Made by a program: the position numbers and the translations under genes
Part shown: positions 1-7,056 of the stretch, piece after piece
Layout of the letters: every line of letters begins with the position of its first letter
Numbering within the stretch: the stretch's first letter is position 1
Origin: Parachryseolinea silvisoli
GTDB lineage: Bacteria > Bacteroidota > Bacteroidia > Cytophagales > Cyclobacteriaceae
NCBI RefSeq assembly: GCF_021190955.1
Contig: NZ_JAIOAO010000002.1
Coordinates: forward strand, 1,550,001 to 1,614,000
DNA length: 64,000 bases
Direction: 5' to 3'
The notes under the pieces: model-generated
Told to the model about the DNA's origin: nothing
The model's input: the letters and a program-made list of their open reading frames with translations, nothing else
The model's database searches: none

Positions 1-1
1 G

Positions 2-505
2 GCATCCAAACAACGGGTGAAAACTATTTTTAGCGTTCTATTTCAGCTGGTTCATTCTCCTGAGAAGCAAAAAAACACGGAGATCATTTTAGCGTATTTG
101 AATATTCTGCTGTTCGAGTTTAACAAGGCTTACTTTCAACAAGGCGATGTTGGCATCATCTCCAGTTCCAGGCTGTCGAAGTATATAGAGTTCAAGCTTG
201 CTGTAGAAACACATTTGACCGAGCAGCAGGACGTCCGTTTAATCGCTGAAAATTTGTCCGTCACCACCGGTAGGCTTTATGCTATAGTAAAAGAGTTTTC
301 GGGCGTGTCGCCCAAAGAATGGATTACGAATCGGCTGATACAGGAAGCCCAACGGAAGTTGCAGCTCGCGCATATATCAACGAAAGAGCTGGCGTACGAC
401 CTGGGCTTTAATGACCCTGGCTATTTCTCCCGGCTTTTCAAGAAAAATACGGGCAAGACCGTTCGTGAGTTTTTAACAGACCTAAGGGATTTGTCCCCTA
501 AATAG
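2..505 (+). CDS. AraC family transcriptional regulator, C-terminal part
   Basis: The frame is open to the left edge of the window, so this is the 3' part of a longer gene; a GTG at 17 is probably internal. The last ~95 residues form an AraC/XylS double helix-turn-helix, with the second-helix signature around ELAYDLGFNDPGYFSRLFKK followed by TGKTVREF. The part before it looks like the end of an AraC ligand-binding arm. The dehydrogenase gene starts about 60 bases downstream on the same strand, so the regulator probably controls that gene, as is usual for AraC/dehydrogenase pairs. The ligand cannot be guessed from the part that is visible. Confidence 0.85.
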   Translation, partial: ASKQRVKTIFSVLFQLVHSPEKQKNTEIILAYLNILLFEFNKAYFQQGDVGIISSSRLSKYIEFKLAVETHLTEQQDVRLIAENLSVTTGRLYAIVKEFSGVSPKEWITNRLIQEAQRKLQLAHISTKELAYDLGFNDPGYFSRLFKKNTGKTVREFLTDLRDLSPK

Positions 506-565
506 AAAGATTTGTCCATGCCCACCGGTTTTTCGCTGGCTAGTTTTGCTTCAAACCAAGAAGCA

Positions 566-1300
566 ATGAAGACAGCATTAGTGACCGGCGCCAACAAGGG
601 CATTGGCTTTGAAGTAGCAAAACGACTCGCACAACAAGGATACTTTGTCTACCTGGGGTGCCGTAATCTGGAAAGAGGTTTGTCTGCTGTGCAACGTCTC
701 CAGGCTGACGGCCTCGGCCATGTCGCCGCTGTACAACTGGACGTTACCAGCCCGGAGTCGGTCCAATCAGCCTATGAGGCAATACATGAAAAGTCATCGG
801 TGCTGGATGTACTGGTGAACAATGCCGGCATTTCGGGGCCGTTTCAGCAATCTACACTCGGATCAACCGTTGACCAATTTAAAGAAGTGTATGAAACCAA
901 TCTGTTTGGCGTCGTACGCGTTACCCAGGCATTTATAGATCTGTTAAAAAAATCAACGGCACCCCGTATTGTGAATGTGAGTACGAGTATGGCTTCGCTG
1001 ACGCTGGCGGCCGATCTAACCGGGAGTAATTATCCAACAAGATTTGCGCTATACCAGTCGTCCAAGTCTGCGCTGAACATGTATACGATTAACCTCGCAT
1101 ACGAGCTCAAAGATACCCCCGTCAAAGTAAATGCGGTTTGTCCTGGATATACACAAACCGATTTTACCAACCATCAAGGTACAAGCACGGTACAAGAAGC
1201 GGGTCAACGCATTGTTAAATATGCTCTACTCGATGATGACGGACCGACCGGGAAATTCTTCAGCGAAGAATATTTTCCGGCGACAGTTTGTCCGTGGTAA
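566..1300 (+). CDS. SDR family NAD(P)-dependent oxidoreductase
   Basis: This is a classical short-chain dehydrogenase of 244 residues. It shows the cofactor motif TGANKGIG at the N-terminus, the NNAG motif in strand 4 and the catalytic YxxxK as YQSSK, with an upstream Ser in the NVSTSM segment. The sequence resembles the carbonyl-reductase-like SDRs often found beside AraC regulators. The frame is open back to a TTG at 512, but the ATG at 566 puts the Rossmann strand at the usual distance from the start, so I chose it. The substrate is unknown. It converges with the peptidase gene 23 bases downstream. Confidence 0.85.
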   Translation: MKTALVTGANKGIGFEVAKRLAQQGYFVYLGCRNLERGLSAVQRLQADGLGHVAAVQLDVTSPESVQSAYEAIHEKSSVLDVLVNNAGISGPFQQSTLGSTVDQFKEVYETNLFGVVRVTQAFIDLLKKSTAPRIVNVSTSMASLTLAADLTGSNYPTRFALYQSSKSALNMYTINLAYELKDTPVKVNAVCPGYTQTDFTNHQGTSTVQEAGQRIVKYALLDDDGPTGKFFSEEYFPATVCPW

Positions 1301-1323
1301 TATGTCAATGGCCAATGTCGGAA

Positions 1324-1989
1324 TCATTGATTAAACAGTTTCCAGTTTCCTTCGGAGATGATTTCGACCTGGCCATCGGTTACTTTAATAGCGGTCTGAT
1401 CGTCGATGGCATAAGAGGGCACGGGGATCGTGGCGGCCACCTTTTCCAGGTTGGCTAACGAGTTCTTTGGAAACCACGCGTGATCCAAATGCGGATGAAT
1501 CGCAAAGTCAACCAGTCCGAGTGATTTATCGGTTTCGACTGGCAGCGTATGATTGCTGTAGGTCGTTCCATAGCGGGTCAACACCATGCTCCCGGCGCTC
1601 AGGCCCACGTAGACCGTCTTGCGGAGCAATGATGGCAACAGGTCAGTCAGTCCGGATTGCTGCATCCAGTAGCATAGATACTGGCAGTCGCCACCGCCTA
1701 CCAGCAGGGCGTCAGTCTCCAGGAGCGTGGGCACCCAAAGCTCTTGTTTCATGGTGGGCAGTGCGGTGAGCTCCAGCAGTCCCAACGACTTCCAACCCAA
1801 ATCGCAAAAGGGGTCGCCAAGCGATCCGCAAATCACCCGTCGCACGATGTCGCCACCGTTCGGTATACCGTATATCGCGGTGGGAACAAAAAGGGCGCTG
1901 GCTTCGGCGATGGGTTTTCCCAGGAGATCAACCAGTGCATTGTGAATGCTTGTGTTGCTGATGCCGGCGGAAGTGAGCAGAAGCTTCAT
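1324..1989 (-). CDS. Peptidase E-like protein (family S51)
   Basis: The 221-residue protein matches the peptidase S51 fold (class I glutamine-amidotransferase-like). The nucleophile elbow reads GLSAGSMV, with the catalytic Ser in GLSAGS, and it is preceded by the family segment DALLVGGGDCQYLCYW. A His/Asp-containing stretch (DFAIHPHLDH) follows at the place expected for the family. Members cleave Asp-X dipeptides or related peptides in the cytoplasm (family knowledge); no signal peptide is seen. It is a single gene, convergent with the dehydrogenase. Confidence 0.85.
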   Translation of the reverse strand: MKLLLTSAGISNTSIHNALVDLLGKPIAEASALFVPTAIYGIPNGGDIVRRVICGSLGDPFCDLGWKSLGLLELTALPTMKQELWVPTLLETDALLVGGGDCQYLCYWMQQSGLTDLLPSLLRKTVYVGLSAGSMVLTRYGTTYSNHTLPVETDKSLGLVDFAIHPHLDHAWFPKNSLANLEKVAATIPVPSYAIDDQTAIKVTDGQVEIISEGNWKLFNQ

Positions 1990-2204
1990 GATTTTCTTTG
2001 TTTCGGCGTAAAGTTAAATCATGGGTGCGACGCATCTTCCCCCCTTTTATGTCACTTTCTGCCCGGTTGAAGAGCCGGTTTCCATGTGCGTCGTAGGATA
2101 GACAATATCTGGGTACATGGACCTTTTAAGAAAACAAGTTGGGGCTTTCTGGAAAAGTAAGCGCAATTTTTTTGTGCGCAATTATGAAGTATAAAACTTC
2201 AGCC

Positions 2205-2391
2205 ATGGAAGATCAGAAAGCGTAGGTCATGACGGGATCTACTTCAGGTATAGGTTCTGCGACTGCATCGGCGTTTGTAAATCTCAGTGTGCGAAGTGGC
2301 TACCTCGGAAGTAGCAACAATCAAGAAAGATCTATTGGCAAAGGAGCTATCACCTTTTGGTGGCGGCGTCTTTACGACAGAAGGCTTGTAA
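2205..2391 (+). pseudogene. Decayed short-chain dehydrogenase fragment
   Basis: An ATG at 2205 opens a frame MEDQKA, then an in-frame TAG (2223-2225), then VMTGSTSGIGSATASAF, which is the SDR cofactor-binding start. About 60 bases later another frame reads VATIKKDLLAKELSPFG and ends FTTEGL-stop at 2391. Those segments resemble the helix after the YxxxK motif and the TEG segment of SDRs. Roughly 150 codons between the two parts are missing. So an SDR gene seems to have lost its middle and gained a stop. The N-terminal match is good; the 3' part is weaker and rests on short similarity. The stretch 1990-2204 upstream holds nothing that I recognise. Confidence 0.5.
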
Positions 2392-2394
2392 TCT

Positions 2395-3129
2395 TTAGAG
2401 CGTAAGCGTCAGCAAATTGGTATCACGTATGTAGGCAGTGGCGCCCTGCCACTGGATTTTCACCCACACATCTTTGCGTCCCAGTATTTCGACACGGTGT
2501 CCGCCGCCGACGACTGAAACAACGCCTGCCCCGGGCGACGGCCCATCCATCAGGACCGTATTGTCGTGCGCTACGATGCCATTCTCACCGTTGGTACTAA
2601 GAAGGTTATGGCCTACCAGCGAGCTGAGCACCAGGAACAGCAGCACGAGCGCCACCACCGGATTTCTTTTCTGTCGGCGCAGGTAGAAAGCAATGCTCAA
2701 AAAAAGTACGGCCAGGGCCATCAATGACAGCCCAATGGGCCAGCGGAAGTCGTGGTAGAATGACAGGGCCTGCACGGTGTCGGTTTGTTTGTAGCCCTCG
2801 AGGTTATATTTGCCGGCCAGCTCTTCCATTTTATCGAGCACAGCCTGGTCGTTGGTGGCATCGAAATAGAGGTTCAGGTAGAAGAGCGCCTGTCCTGCCT
2901 GGCCAAGGCCCTCTTCGATATAAGCCATTTTCAGGAGCATGGCGGGAGTATATTGGTTAGAAGCAAAGATGGCGCGGTAGTGCTCCATGGATTGCGTATA
3001 GCGCTTTGTTTTGAAAAGAGAATCAGCCGTTTGCAAGCGAAACGAGGATGTTTGAGCGGATGCCGTCCCGGTAAAAACGAGCAGGGAAGAGAAGATAATG
3101 AAAATAATTTTTTTATGGAGGCTTTGCAT
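2395..3129 (-). CDS. Membrane TPR and SH3-domain protein (BatE-like)
   Basis: This 244-residue protein has a signal peptide (residues 1-25, ending SAQ), a TPR-like helical region (about 30-110), two transmembrane helices (about 130-150 and 158-175) and a C-terminal bacterial SH3 domain (about 185-244: VEILGRKDVWVKIQW, AYIRDTNL). That order is the one of the BatE-type proteins of Bacteroidota, which usually sit with BatA-D; no bat genes are beside it here. The periplasmic SH3 domain may bind peptidoglycan or a protein partner (inference). The start lies inside the promoter of the divergent tRNA gene. Confidence 0.75.
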   Translation of the reverse strand: MQSLHKKIIFIIFSSLLVFTGTASAQTSSFRLQTADSLFKTKRYTQSMEHYRAIFASNQYTPAMLLKMAYIEEGLGQAGQALFYLNLYFDATNDQAVLDKMEELAGKYNLEGYKQTDTVQALSFYHDFRWPIGLSLMALAVLFLSIAFYLRRQKRNPVVALVLLFLVLSSLVGHNLLSTNGENGIVAHDNTVLMDGPSPGAGVVSVVGGGHRVEILGRKDVWVKIQWQGATAYIRDTNLLTLTL

Positions 3130-3153
3130 ATTAATGATGTCCTGTTACCTTTG
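3123..3153 (+). promoter_or_regulatory. Bacteroidota-type promoter of tRNA-Lys
   Basis: TTTG at 3123-3126 and TACCTTTG at 3146-3153 are 19 bases apart. This fits the primary sigma factor consensus of Bacteroidota (-33 TTTG, -7 TAnnTTTG, spacing about 19-21). It points towards the tRNA, whose 5' end is 64 bases downstream. The -33 box overlaps the first codons of the divergent TPR/SH3 gene. Confidence 0.8.
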
Positions 3154-3216
3154 CAGCCTCAATTACGGAAAATACCCCGAAATTGACAAGAAATAGAAGA
3201 TTTCTTGAAGAATGTC

Positions 3217-3289
3217 GATTCCGTAGCTCAGCTGGTAGAGCAATACACTTTTAATGTATGGGTCCTGGGTTCGAATCCCAGCGGGATCA
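3217..3289 (+). tRNA. tRNA-Lys (anticodon UUU)
   Basis: The 73-base gene folds as a full cloverleaf. The acceptor stem is GATTCCG (3217-3223) with CGGGATC (3282-3288), including one G-U pair. The D arm is AGCTCAGCTGGTAGAGC, the anticodon loop CTTTTAA gives UUU, and the T arm has GGTTCGAATCC. The discriminator base is A, and CCA is not encoded. It is a single tRNA gene with its own promoter and terminator. Confidence 0.97.
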
Positions 3290-3298
3290 CTTGTAACA

Positions 3299-3422
3299 AG
3301 AACGATGCGCCTCCATGTCTCATGGAGGCGTTTTGCTTTTAGGGAGGTTCGGGCCGAGCGCCTCGCCTGCGTGAGAGCCTCCCTAAAAGCAAAATGACGA
3401 GCGAAGCGAGGCACATCGTTCT
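3299..3422. repeat. Nested palindromic repeat downstream of tRNA-Lys
   Basis: The stretch is a two-level inverted repeat. The inner arms TTTTGCTTTTAGGGAGG (3331-3347) and its perfect reverse complement (3378-3394) are 17 bases long with a 30-base GC-rich loop. The outer arms AGAACGATGCGCCTC (3299-3313) and 3408-3422 pair at 14 of 15 positions. The tRNA terminator is embedded in the left half. Part of the left arm (3324-3347) recurs at 6900-6924, so this is probably a member of a dispersed repeat family. No open frame of note lies inside it. Confidence 0.8.
3308..3340 (+). terminator. Intrinsic terminator after tRNA-Lys
   Basis: A perfect 10-bp stem CGCCTCCATG / CATGGAGGCG with the 3-base loop TCT is followed by TTTTGCTTTT. 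It lies 19 bases after the tRNA and reads in the same direction. Confidence 0.85.
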
Positions 3423-3462
3423 GCTTTTGCAACTCGGATAGCTGGGGATCACCGAAGGTAAT

Positions 3463-3475
3463 CCAGCGGGATCAC
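3463..3475 (+). repeat. Second copy of the tRNA-Lys 3' end
   Basis: CCAGCGGGATCAC (3463-3475) repeats bases 3278-3290 of the tRNA gene and its first flanking base exactly. The similarity extends to the left with a one-base deletion. Such a tRNA 3'-end duplication is the usual scar of site-specific integration. Here only the 170-base palindromic segment lies between the two copies, so it may be an att-like remnant or simply part of the repeat. Confidence 0.55.
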
Positions 3476-3617
3476 AAGAGAAGCGAGAGCCACTTTTTAT
3501 GCATGAAAATCATTGATTGCAAATTATTTCGTGCAAACTGCCGCGAGCTGTGGACAAATCCGGACCAGAATCCGTAACTGGGTAGGGAAGTTGGTGGCAA
3601 ATGCTGTGCGTTCGCCT

Positions 3618-4178
3618 TTATTCACCACCATCATCATCATGTTCCCACCATTTGTCACCGTATTGTTCCTTTAATTTGAGAGTCTTCTCAATTCGCTTTC
3701 TTATACTTTCAAAATCTTTTGAGTTGCAGAAACCTAATTTCTTTTGCCCTTTTGGTGCTGTAGAAAATTTTTCATTCCCTTTGTGTAATAGATTTAAAAT
3801 GTCCGGCACCGTGTCAGCAAACCTAAAAATACACAAGTGCTTATGTCCATGATCAACAGTGTCCAATGGAAACCAAGCCTCATGAATACTCTGAACAAGC
3901 TCGTAGTCGATCTTTATAAAATTGTCGGGATTATCCGTCTGGAAAATTATGTCAAATGTTTTAGGTATAGGAAAGTCCGCATAAGCATATAGTGTAAACA
4001 CTGCTATTTCATTGTTCAATCGTTTCCAATTGATGTACCTCTCATAAGGTGGTCCTTTTGTTTTGTCTTTGCAACGGCTGATGCATTCAGCTTTCCAAAT
4101 GGCAATAGCGTTATCCGTAAAATATTCGTCTGAAAACAAATATCGTTGGTTAGATGGGCATAGTTCTTCAGTTCTCAA
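3618..4178 (-). CDS. Hypothetical protein
   Basis: I do not recognise this 186-residue protein. It is soluble, with no signal peptide or membrane segment. It has an acidic C-terminal tail (EHDDDGGE), three Cys and many aromatic residues. The base composition is clearly more AT-rich than that of the flanking core genes, as for all genes from here to about 8.6 kb, which suggests acquired DNA. The C-terminal half (RKRIEKTLKLKEQYGDKWW) is helical and could make a short coiled coil. It has no operon partner: the next gene on the same strand begins more than 100 bases away. Confidence 0.55.
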   Translation of the reverse strand: MRTEELCPSNQRYLFSDEYFTDNAIAIWKAECISRCKDKTKGPPYERYINWKRLNNEIAVFTLYAYADFPIPKTFDIIFQTDNPDNFIKIDYELVQSIHEAWFPLDTVDHGHKHLCIFRFADTVPDILNLLHKGNEKFSTAPKGQKKLGFCNSKDFESIRKRIEKTLKLKEQYGDKWWEHDDDGGE

Positions 4179-4294
4179 AGCTGTCTTAATAAAGGTGACG
4201 CAGAACGTTTTGCTATGAGGCGGTGGCCCTACCCTAATTTAAAATATACAAAAAAGGCCAATGCCTTATAGCTTGTGTTGTAGTGCGGTTTACT

Positions 4295-4990
4295 TCACTC
4301 TATTACAGAGGGTCTGTCCAAGTCGCTGTATGGATAAAATCCCTTCTCTTTCAACTTCTTTAGTAATTCACTACTTCCATTTTCCATTGCATATTCCATT
4401 TCATTTCTAAATACTTCAATTACTAAAAGGAGTCCGTGTTCTTTATCCCCAATAATAAAATCTTTATTATCCGGTTTGTACTCGTCAAAAATTAGGCACT
4501 TATTTGGTTTATCGTCTTCTGGTATTTCGATTGTCTCCCCAGGCTCTAACTTGGCTTCCAATGAGTAGTTTCCAATAGCAGTAAAAGTTCCGCAAGTCCT
4601 TCGCTCGATTAAATTGAATGCGTTTGTTTCCGTTGTATCTGAAACATAATTAAGCTTTGTAAAAGCAACGAGTTCATATGTCCCGTTCCTATTTGGTATC
4701 GGACCTGTGCCATCTGGTTGAATCAATTCCATTGTCGCAAAACCAGTTCCCTCTAATGCATTTGGAAAGTAATACATGTCCACTGCTCCTCCAATTTCAA
4801 AAGGGATAATAGCATGTCCAACCACGTCGTGAGATTTACCTAGTATCTTCTCAAGTCCTTGTGATTTAAGTTCATAATGTTTTTCAAATTCTTCGTCAGT
4901 AAACTCTCTAGTTATTTTTTCTTGTGTCTTTTGTTGTGAACACATTACTGTCAAGAATAATGTTGTTAATATTCCTATTCGTCTAAACAT
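4295..4990 (-). CDS. Putative lipoprotein, possibly SUFU-like
   Basis: The 231-residue protein starts with a short signal ending in a Cys (LFLTVMCSQQ), an imperfect lipobox, so it is probably a lipoprotein. The middle part (about 55-115), with GHAIIPFEIGGAVDMYYFPN and the GTYELVAFTKL strand, recalls the suppressor-of-fused (SUFU) domain, which in bacteria is common among toxin-immunity proteins. That similarity is from memory and is weak. Gene context gives no toxin. It lies in the AT-rich island. Confidence 0.5.
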   Translation of the reverse strand: MFRRIGILTTLFLTVMCSQQKTQEKITREFTDEEFEKHYELKSQGLEKILGKSHDVVGHAIIPFEIGGAVDMYYFPNALEGTGFATMELIQPDGTGPIPNRNGTYELVAFTKLNYVSDTTETNAFNLIERRTCGTFTAIGNYSLEAKLEPGETIEIPEDDKPNKCLIFDEYKPDNKDFIIGDKEHGLLLVIEVFRNEMEYAMENGSSELLKKLKEKGFYPYSDLDRPSVIE

Positions 4991-5105
4991 AATCGGTTAT
5001 AAAATTCGCTACAAGGCTCGAATATACGTAATAGCGTATATTTGTTCTTATCATGAAGCTCTGAGACGGCCATTTTCTAAAAAAAGTCAGGTATTTAGGA
5101 TCGTA

Positions 5106-5492
5106 TTGCGAAAGATCACAATTGTAACCTTGTTATTTTTATCACTATTCATTTTCAATGGTGCTACGAGCTTTACCAAATCACCTACTATGATAGATAA
5201 ATTTAAGATTCGGCACACTGTCGTGTTCAATTTAAAGCACGCTAAGGGTTCTGTAGAAGAAAGAAAATTCTTGAAGCGGCCAGGAAATGAGCTTCGATAG
5301 AGGGTGTCAGGAAATTTGAATCGCTAAAGGAGATAAGCAATAAAAACAATTATGACTACGGTCTGTCGATGGAGTTCGACTCTGCGCGCGCATATGAAGC
5401 TTATCAGAAAGATCCATTACATGAAGCCTTTGTTCAAAACTATTGGGTACAATGTCAAAGAGTTTCTGGAGATTGACTACGAAATGATATAA
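5106..5492 (+). pseudogene. Broken Dabb-domain (stress-responsive A/B barrel) protein
   Basis: A TTG at 5106 opens a frame with a signal-peptide-like start and then IRHTVVFNLKHAKGS, the first strand of Dabb domains, but it stops at 5300. The next frame continues the domain with SIEGVRKFESLKEI and YDYGLSMEFDS (5294-5455). A further shift at about 5456 restores KEFLEIDYEMI and a TAA at 5490-5492. Together the pieces give one full-length Dabb protein of about 125 residues, broken by at least two frameshifts and a stop near 5280-5300. The family forms small dimeric barrels; some members are stress-induced. The lesions are clear in the sequence, so the gene cannot make the full protein without recoding. 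Confidence 0.85.
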
Positions 5493-5614
5493 GCATTTTT
5501 TTGCAACGAGGCAATTTATACGGAAGGGCTTCCTTTTCGCTCCCCCTGTGCATTGCCCAGGTGCAGGATTGACCGTTGCGAGCTTTCGTTCACCTGATTG
5601 ACGCTCTTCGTAAT

Positions 5615-6130
5615 CTACTGGATTATCGCTTTAAAGTTTCCTTTGGCTACAACCAAGACGTCTTTGCAGGGTTTGGCACAATTCCTTTCAAATTCGGTGT
5701 AACCGCGAATTATGTCGCCTCTTTTGAATTTGTTGGTCTGCAATTTTAGCTTCGTATCCTTAGGCAACAGAATTTCATCAAAAATCCCACCTCCCGCCGC
5801 GAACCTATACTTGATAGTATACTTACCGTGCGCAATTATTATTTCATACTCGTGGTGATATGCCGGGGTCGTTGTATGCAAAAGGATTTTTAACGTATCG
5901 TTACTAATCTGGGTGTGGCATAACTTAATTTTATCAAATACCTCCTTGTCGTTTCGAACTTCTATTGAAGCTCGAATAGTGTCATTGGGCTCATCAAAAT
6001 CGCTCAGGTAGACTTGATCTTCAGACTCAATGCGGTACTTATCTGAGCCGTCTACTACGACGTTTCTACATTCAATATTTGATTGATCACAGCCAATCGT
6101 AGTTACTAAAAGAAGAAATAAGATTCTCAT
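5615..6130 (-). CDS. Hypothetical lipoprotein
   Basis: This 171-residue protein starts with a strong lipoprotein signal (MRILFLLLVTTIGCDQ, Cys14). The mature part is rich in beta-strand-like segments and ends with two close Cys (NCAKPCKD). I do not recognise the family. It belongs to the AT-rich accessory stretch and has no clear operon partner. Confidence 0.6.
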   Translation of the reverse strand: MRILFLLLVTTIGCDQSNIECRNVVVDGSDKYRIESEDQVYLSDFDEPNDTIRASIEVRNDKEVFDKIKLCHTQISNDTLKILLHTTTPAYHHEYEIIIAHGKYTIKYRFAAGGGIFDEILLPKDTKLKLQTNKFKRGDIIRGYTEFERNCAKPCKDVLVVAKGNFKAIIQ

Positions 6131-6192
6131 TGTATTTATCGGTAAGTTGAACTAAGCTCAGTACAAATAGAATACACCTTCTTATTATTTTA

Positions 6193-6639
6193 TTAGCGTT
6201 CGTGCCGCCTTCTTTCCCTTTTAAAGTAGTGCGTTCTTCTGTCAACCGTTGCAAGGTCGGTTATGTCACCTGTCTTAATTGTCCGAATTTCCTTTTTCTT
6301 AATTGTCGCAGTCACCGGTCTGTATGTCTTGTCGACTCCTGTTTTTAAAAAATATTCAGACGTGTCAGTCATGTTTATTTTCTCTGAGTTGCAACTTAGG
6401 TCAAACATGTCTGAAGTGTAATTGAAAAATATTGTGTCGTTTTTAATTTCAAATTGTCCACAAGCCAAGTCCCAGTATGCGTGAGATCTGTATCTGAACT
6501 TAAACGTCCTGTCCGCGTGGAGAATTAAATAACTGCCAGGATTGTCAGTCAATGTGTATTTTCCGAATAACTCATCTTGACCAAAAGTCGTTACCAGTGC
6601 GAGTAATACAAACAGCATGGTCGAGAGAAGTTTGTTCAT
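6193..6639 (-). CDS. Hypothetical secreted protein
   Basis: The ATG at 6639 gives a typical signal peptide (MNKLLSTMLFVLLALVTTFG) and a mature part of about 128 residues; the frame is open further upstream, but that extension would bury the signal. The core, LFGKYTLTDNPGSYLILHADRTF and the following strands (split here only by description), resembles small lipocalin-like or YopX-like beta barrels seen in Bacteroidota. That assignment is uncertain. The C-terminus is very basic (KRERRRHER), possibly because the original stop has been lost. Confidence 0.5.
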   Translation of the reverse strand: MNKLLSTMLFVLLALVTTFGQDELFGKYTLTDNPGSYLILHADRTFKFRYRSHAYWDLACGQFEIKNDTIFFNYTSDMFDLSCNSEKINMTDTSEYFLKTGVDKTYRPVTATIKKKEIRTIKTGDITDLATVDRRTHYFKRERRRHER

Positions 6640-6889
6640 CGTGCCGACGGTTAACATTGGAAATTGTCGCCCCAGGTTTCGCAATTGAAAATCATCTTTC
6701 GGTTCTTGGTTTTCTTGTGCTATTAAATAAAAATCGTTCATTTATCCGATGGTATGCAAAATGCAAAATTATAAAACGACGGAGTATAAGATAGGCTCTT
6801 CATGAGCCCTCTTGATAATAATTGATTGTAGCGCCTCGGGGCAAAAGTCGGGGCAACTGACTGGAGTTACGTGCCAAAATGGCAAAATC

Positions 6890-6985
6890 GAGGCAAAAAG
6901 GAGGCGTTTTTGCTTTTTAGGGAGTTTCTCGTCTTGGCGCTTGCTTAAGCGCAAACCCCAAAACGGCGAGGGAGGCGCTTCCTTC
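6890..6985. repeat. Second copy of the tRNA-associated repeat motif
   Basis: Bases 6900-6924 (GGAGGCGTTTTTGC, then TTTTTAGGGAG) match 3324-3347 apart from one extra T in each T run. The copy lies between GCAAAAA/TTTTTGC arms (6893-6913) and is followed by a GCGCTT-GCTT-AAGCGC hairpin (about 6938-6953) and another GGGAGGCGC. So the same motif sits in a hairpin-rich intergenic stretch in both places, but the full palindrome of the first copy is not kept. Confidence 0.6.
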
Positions 6986-7056
6986 CGTTTTCTAAAATCC
7001 TTTTCCCGTTTTTGAACATTCTCAAGATTGTTTATAATCGTTTAATCAAAGCAACT

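Noticed and set aside
3163-3432. Open frame of 89 codons on the minus strand
   Set aside because: It reads through the complement of the tRNA-Lys gene and the palindrome; the AGIRTQDP-type peptide is a well-known artefact of tRNA genes.
6812-7015. 67-codon plus-strand frame in the hairpin-rich spacer
   Set aside because: It consists of the repeat element translated; the peptide is Arg/Lys/Phe-rich and has no family.
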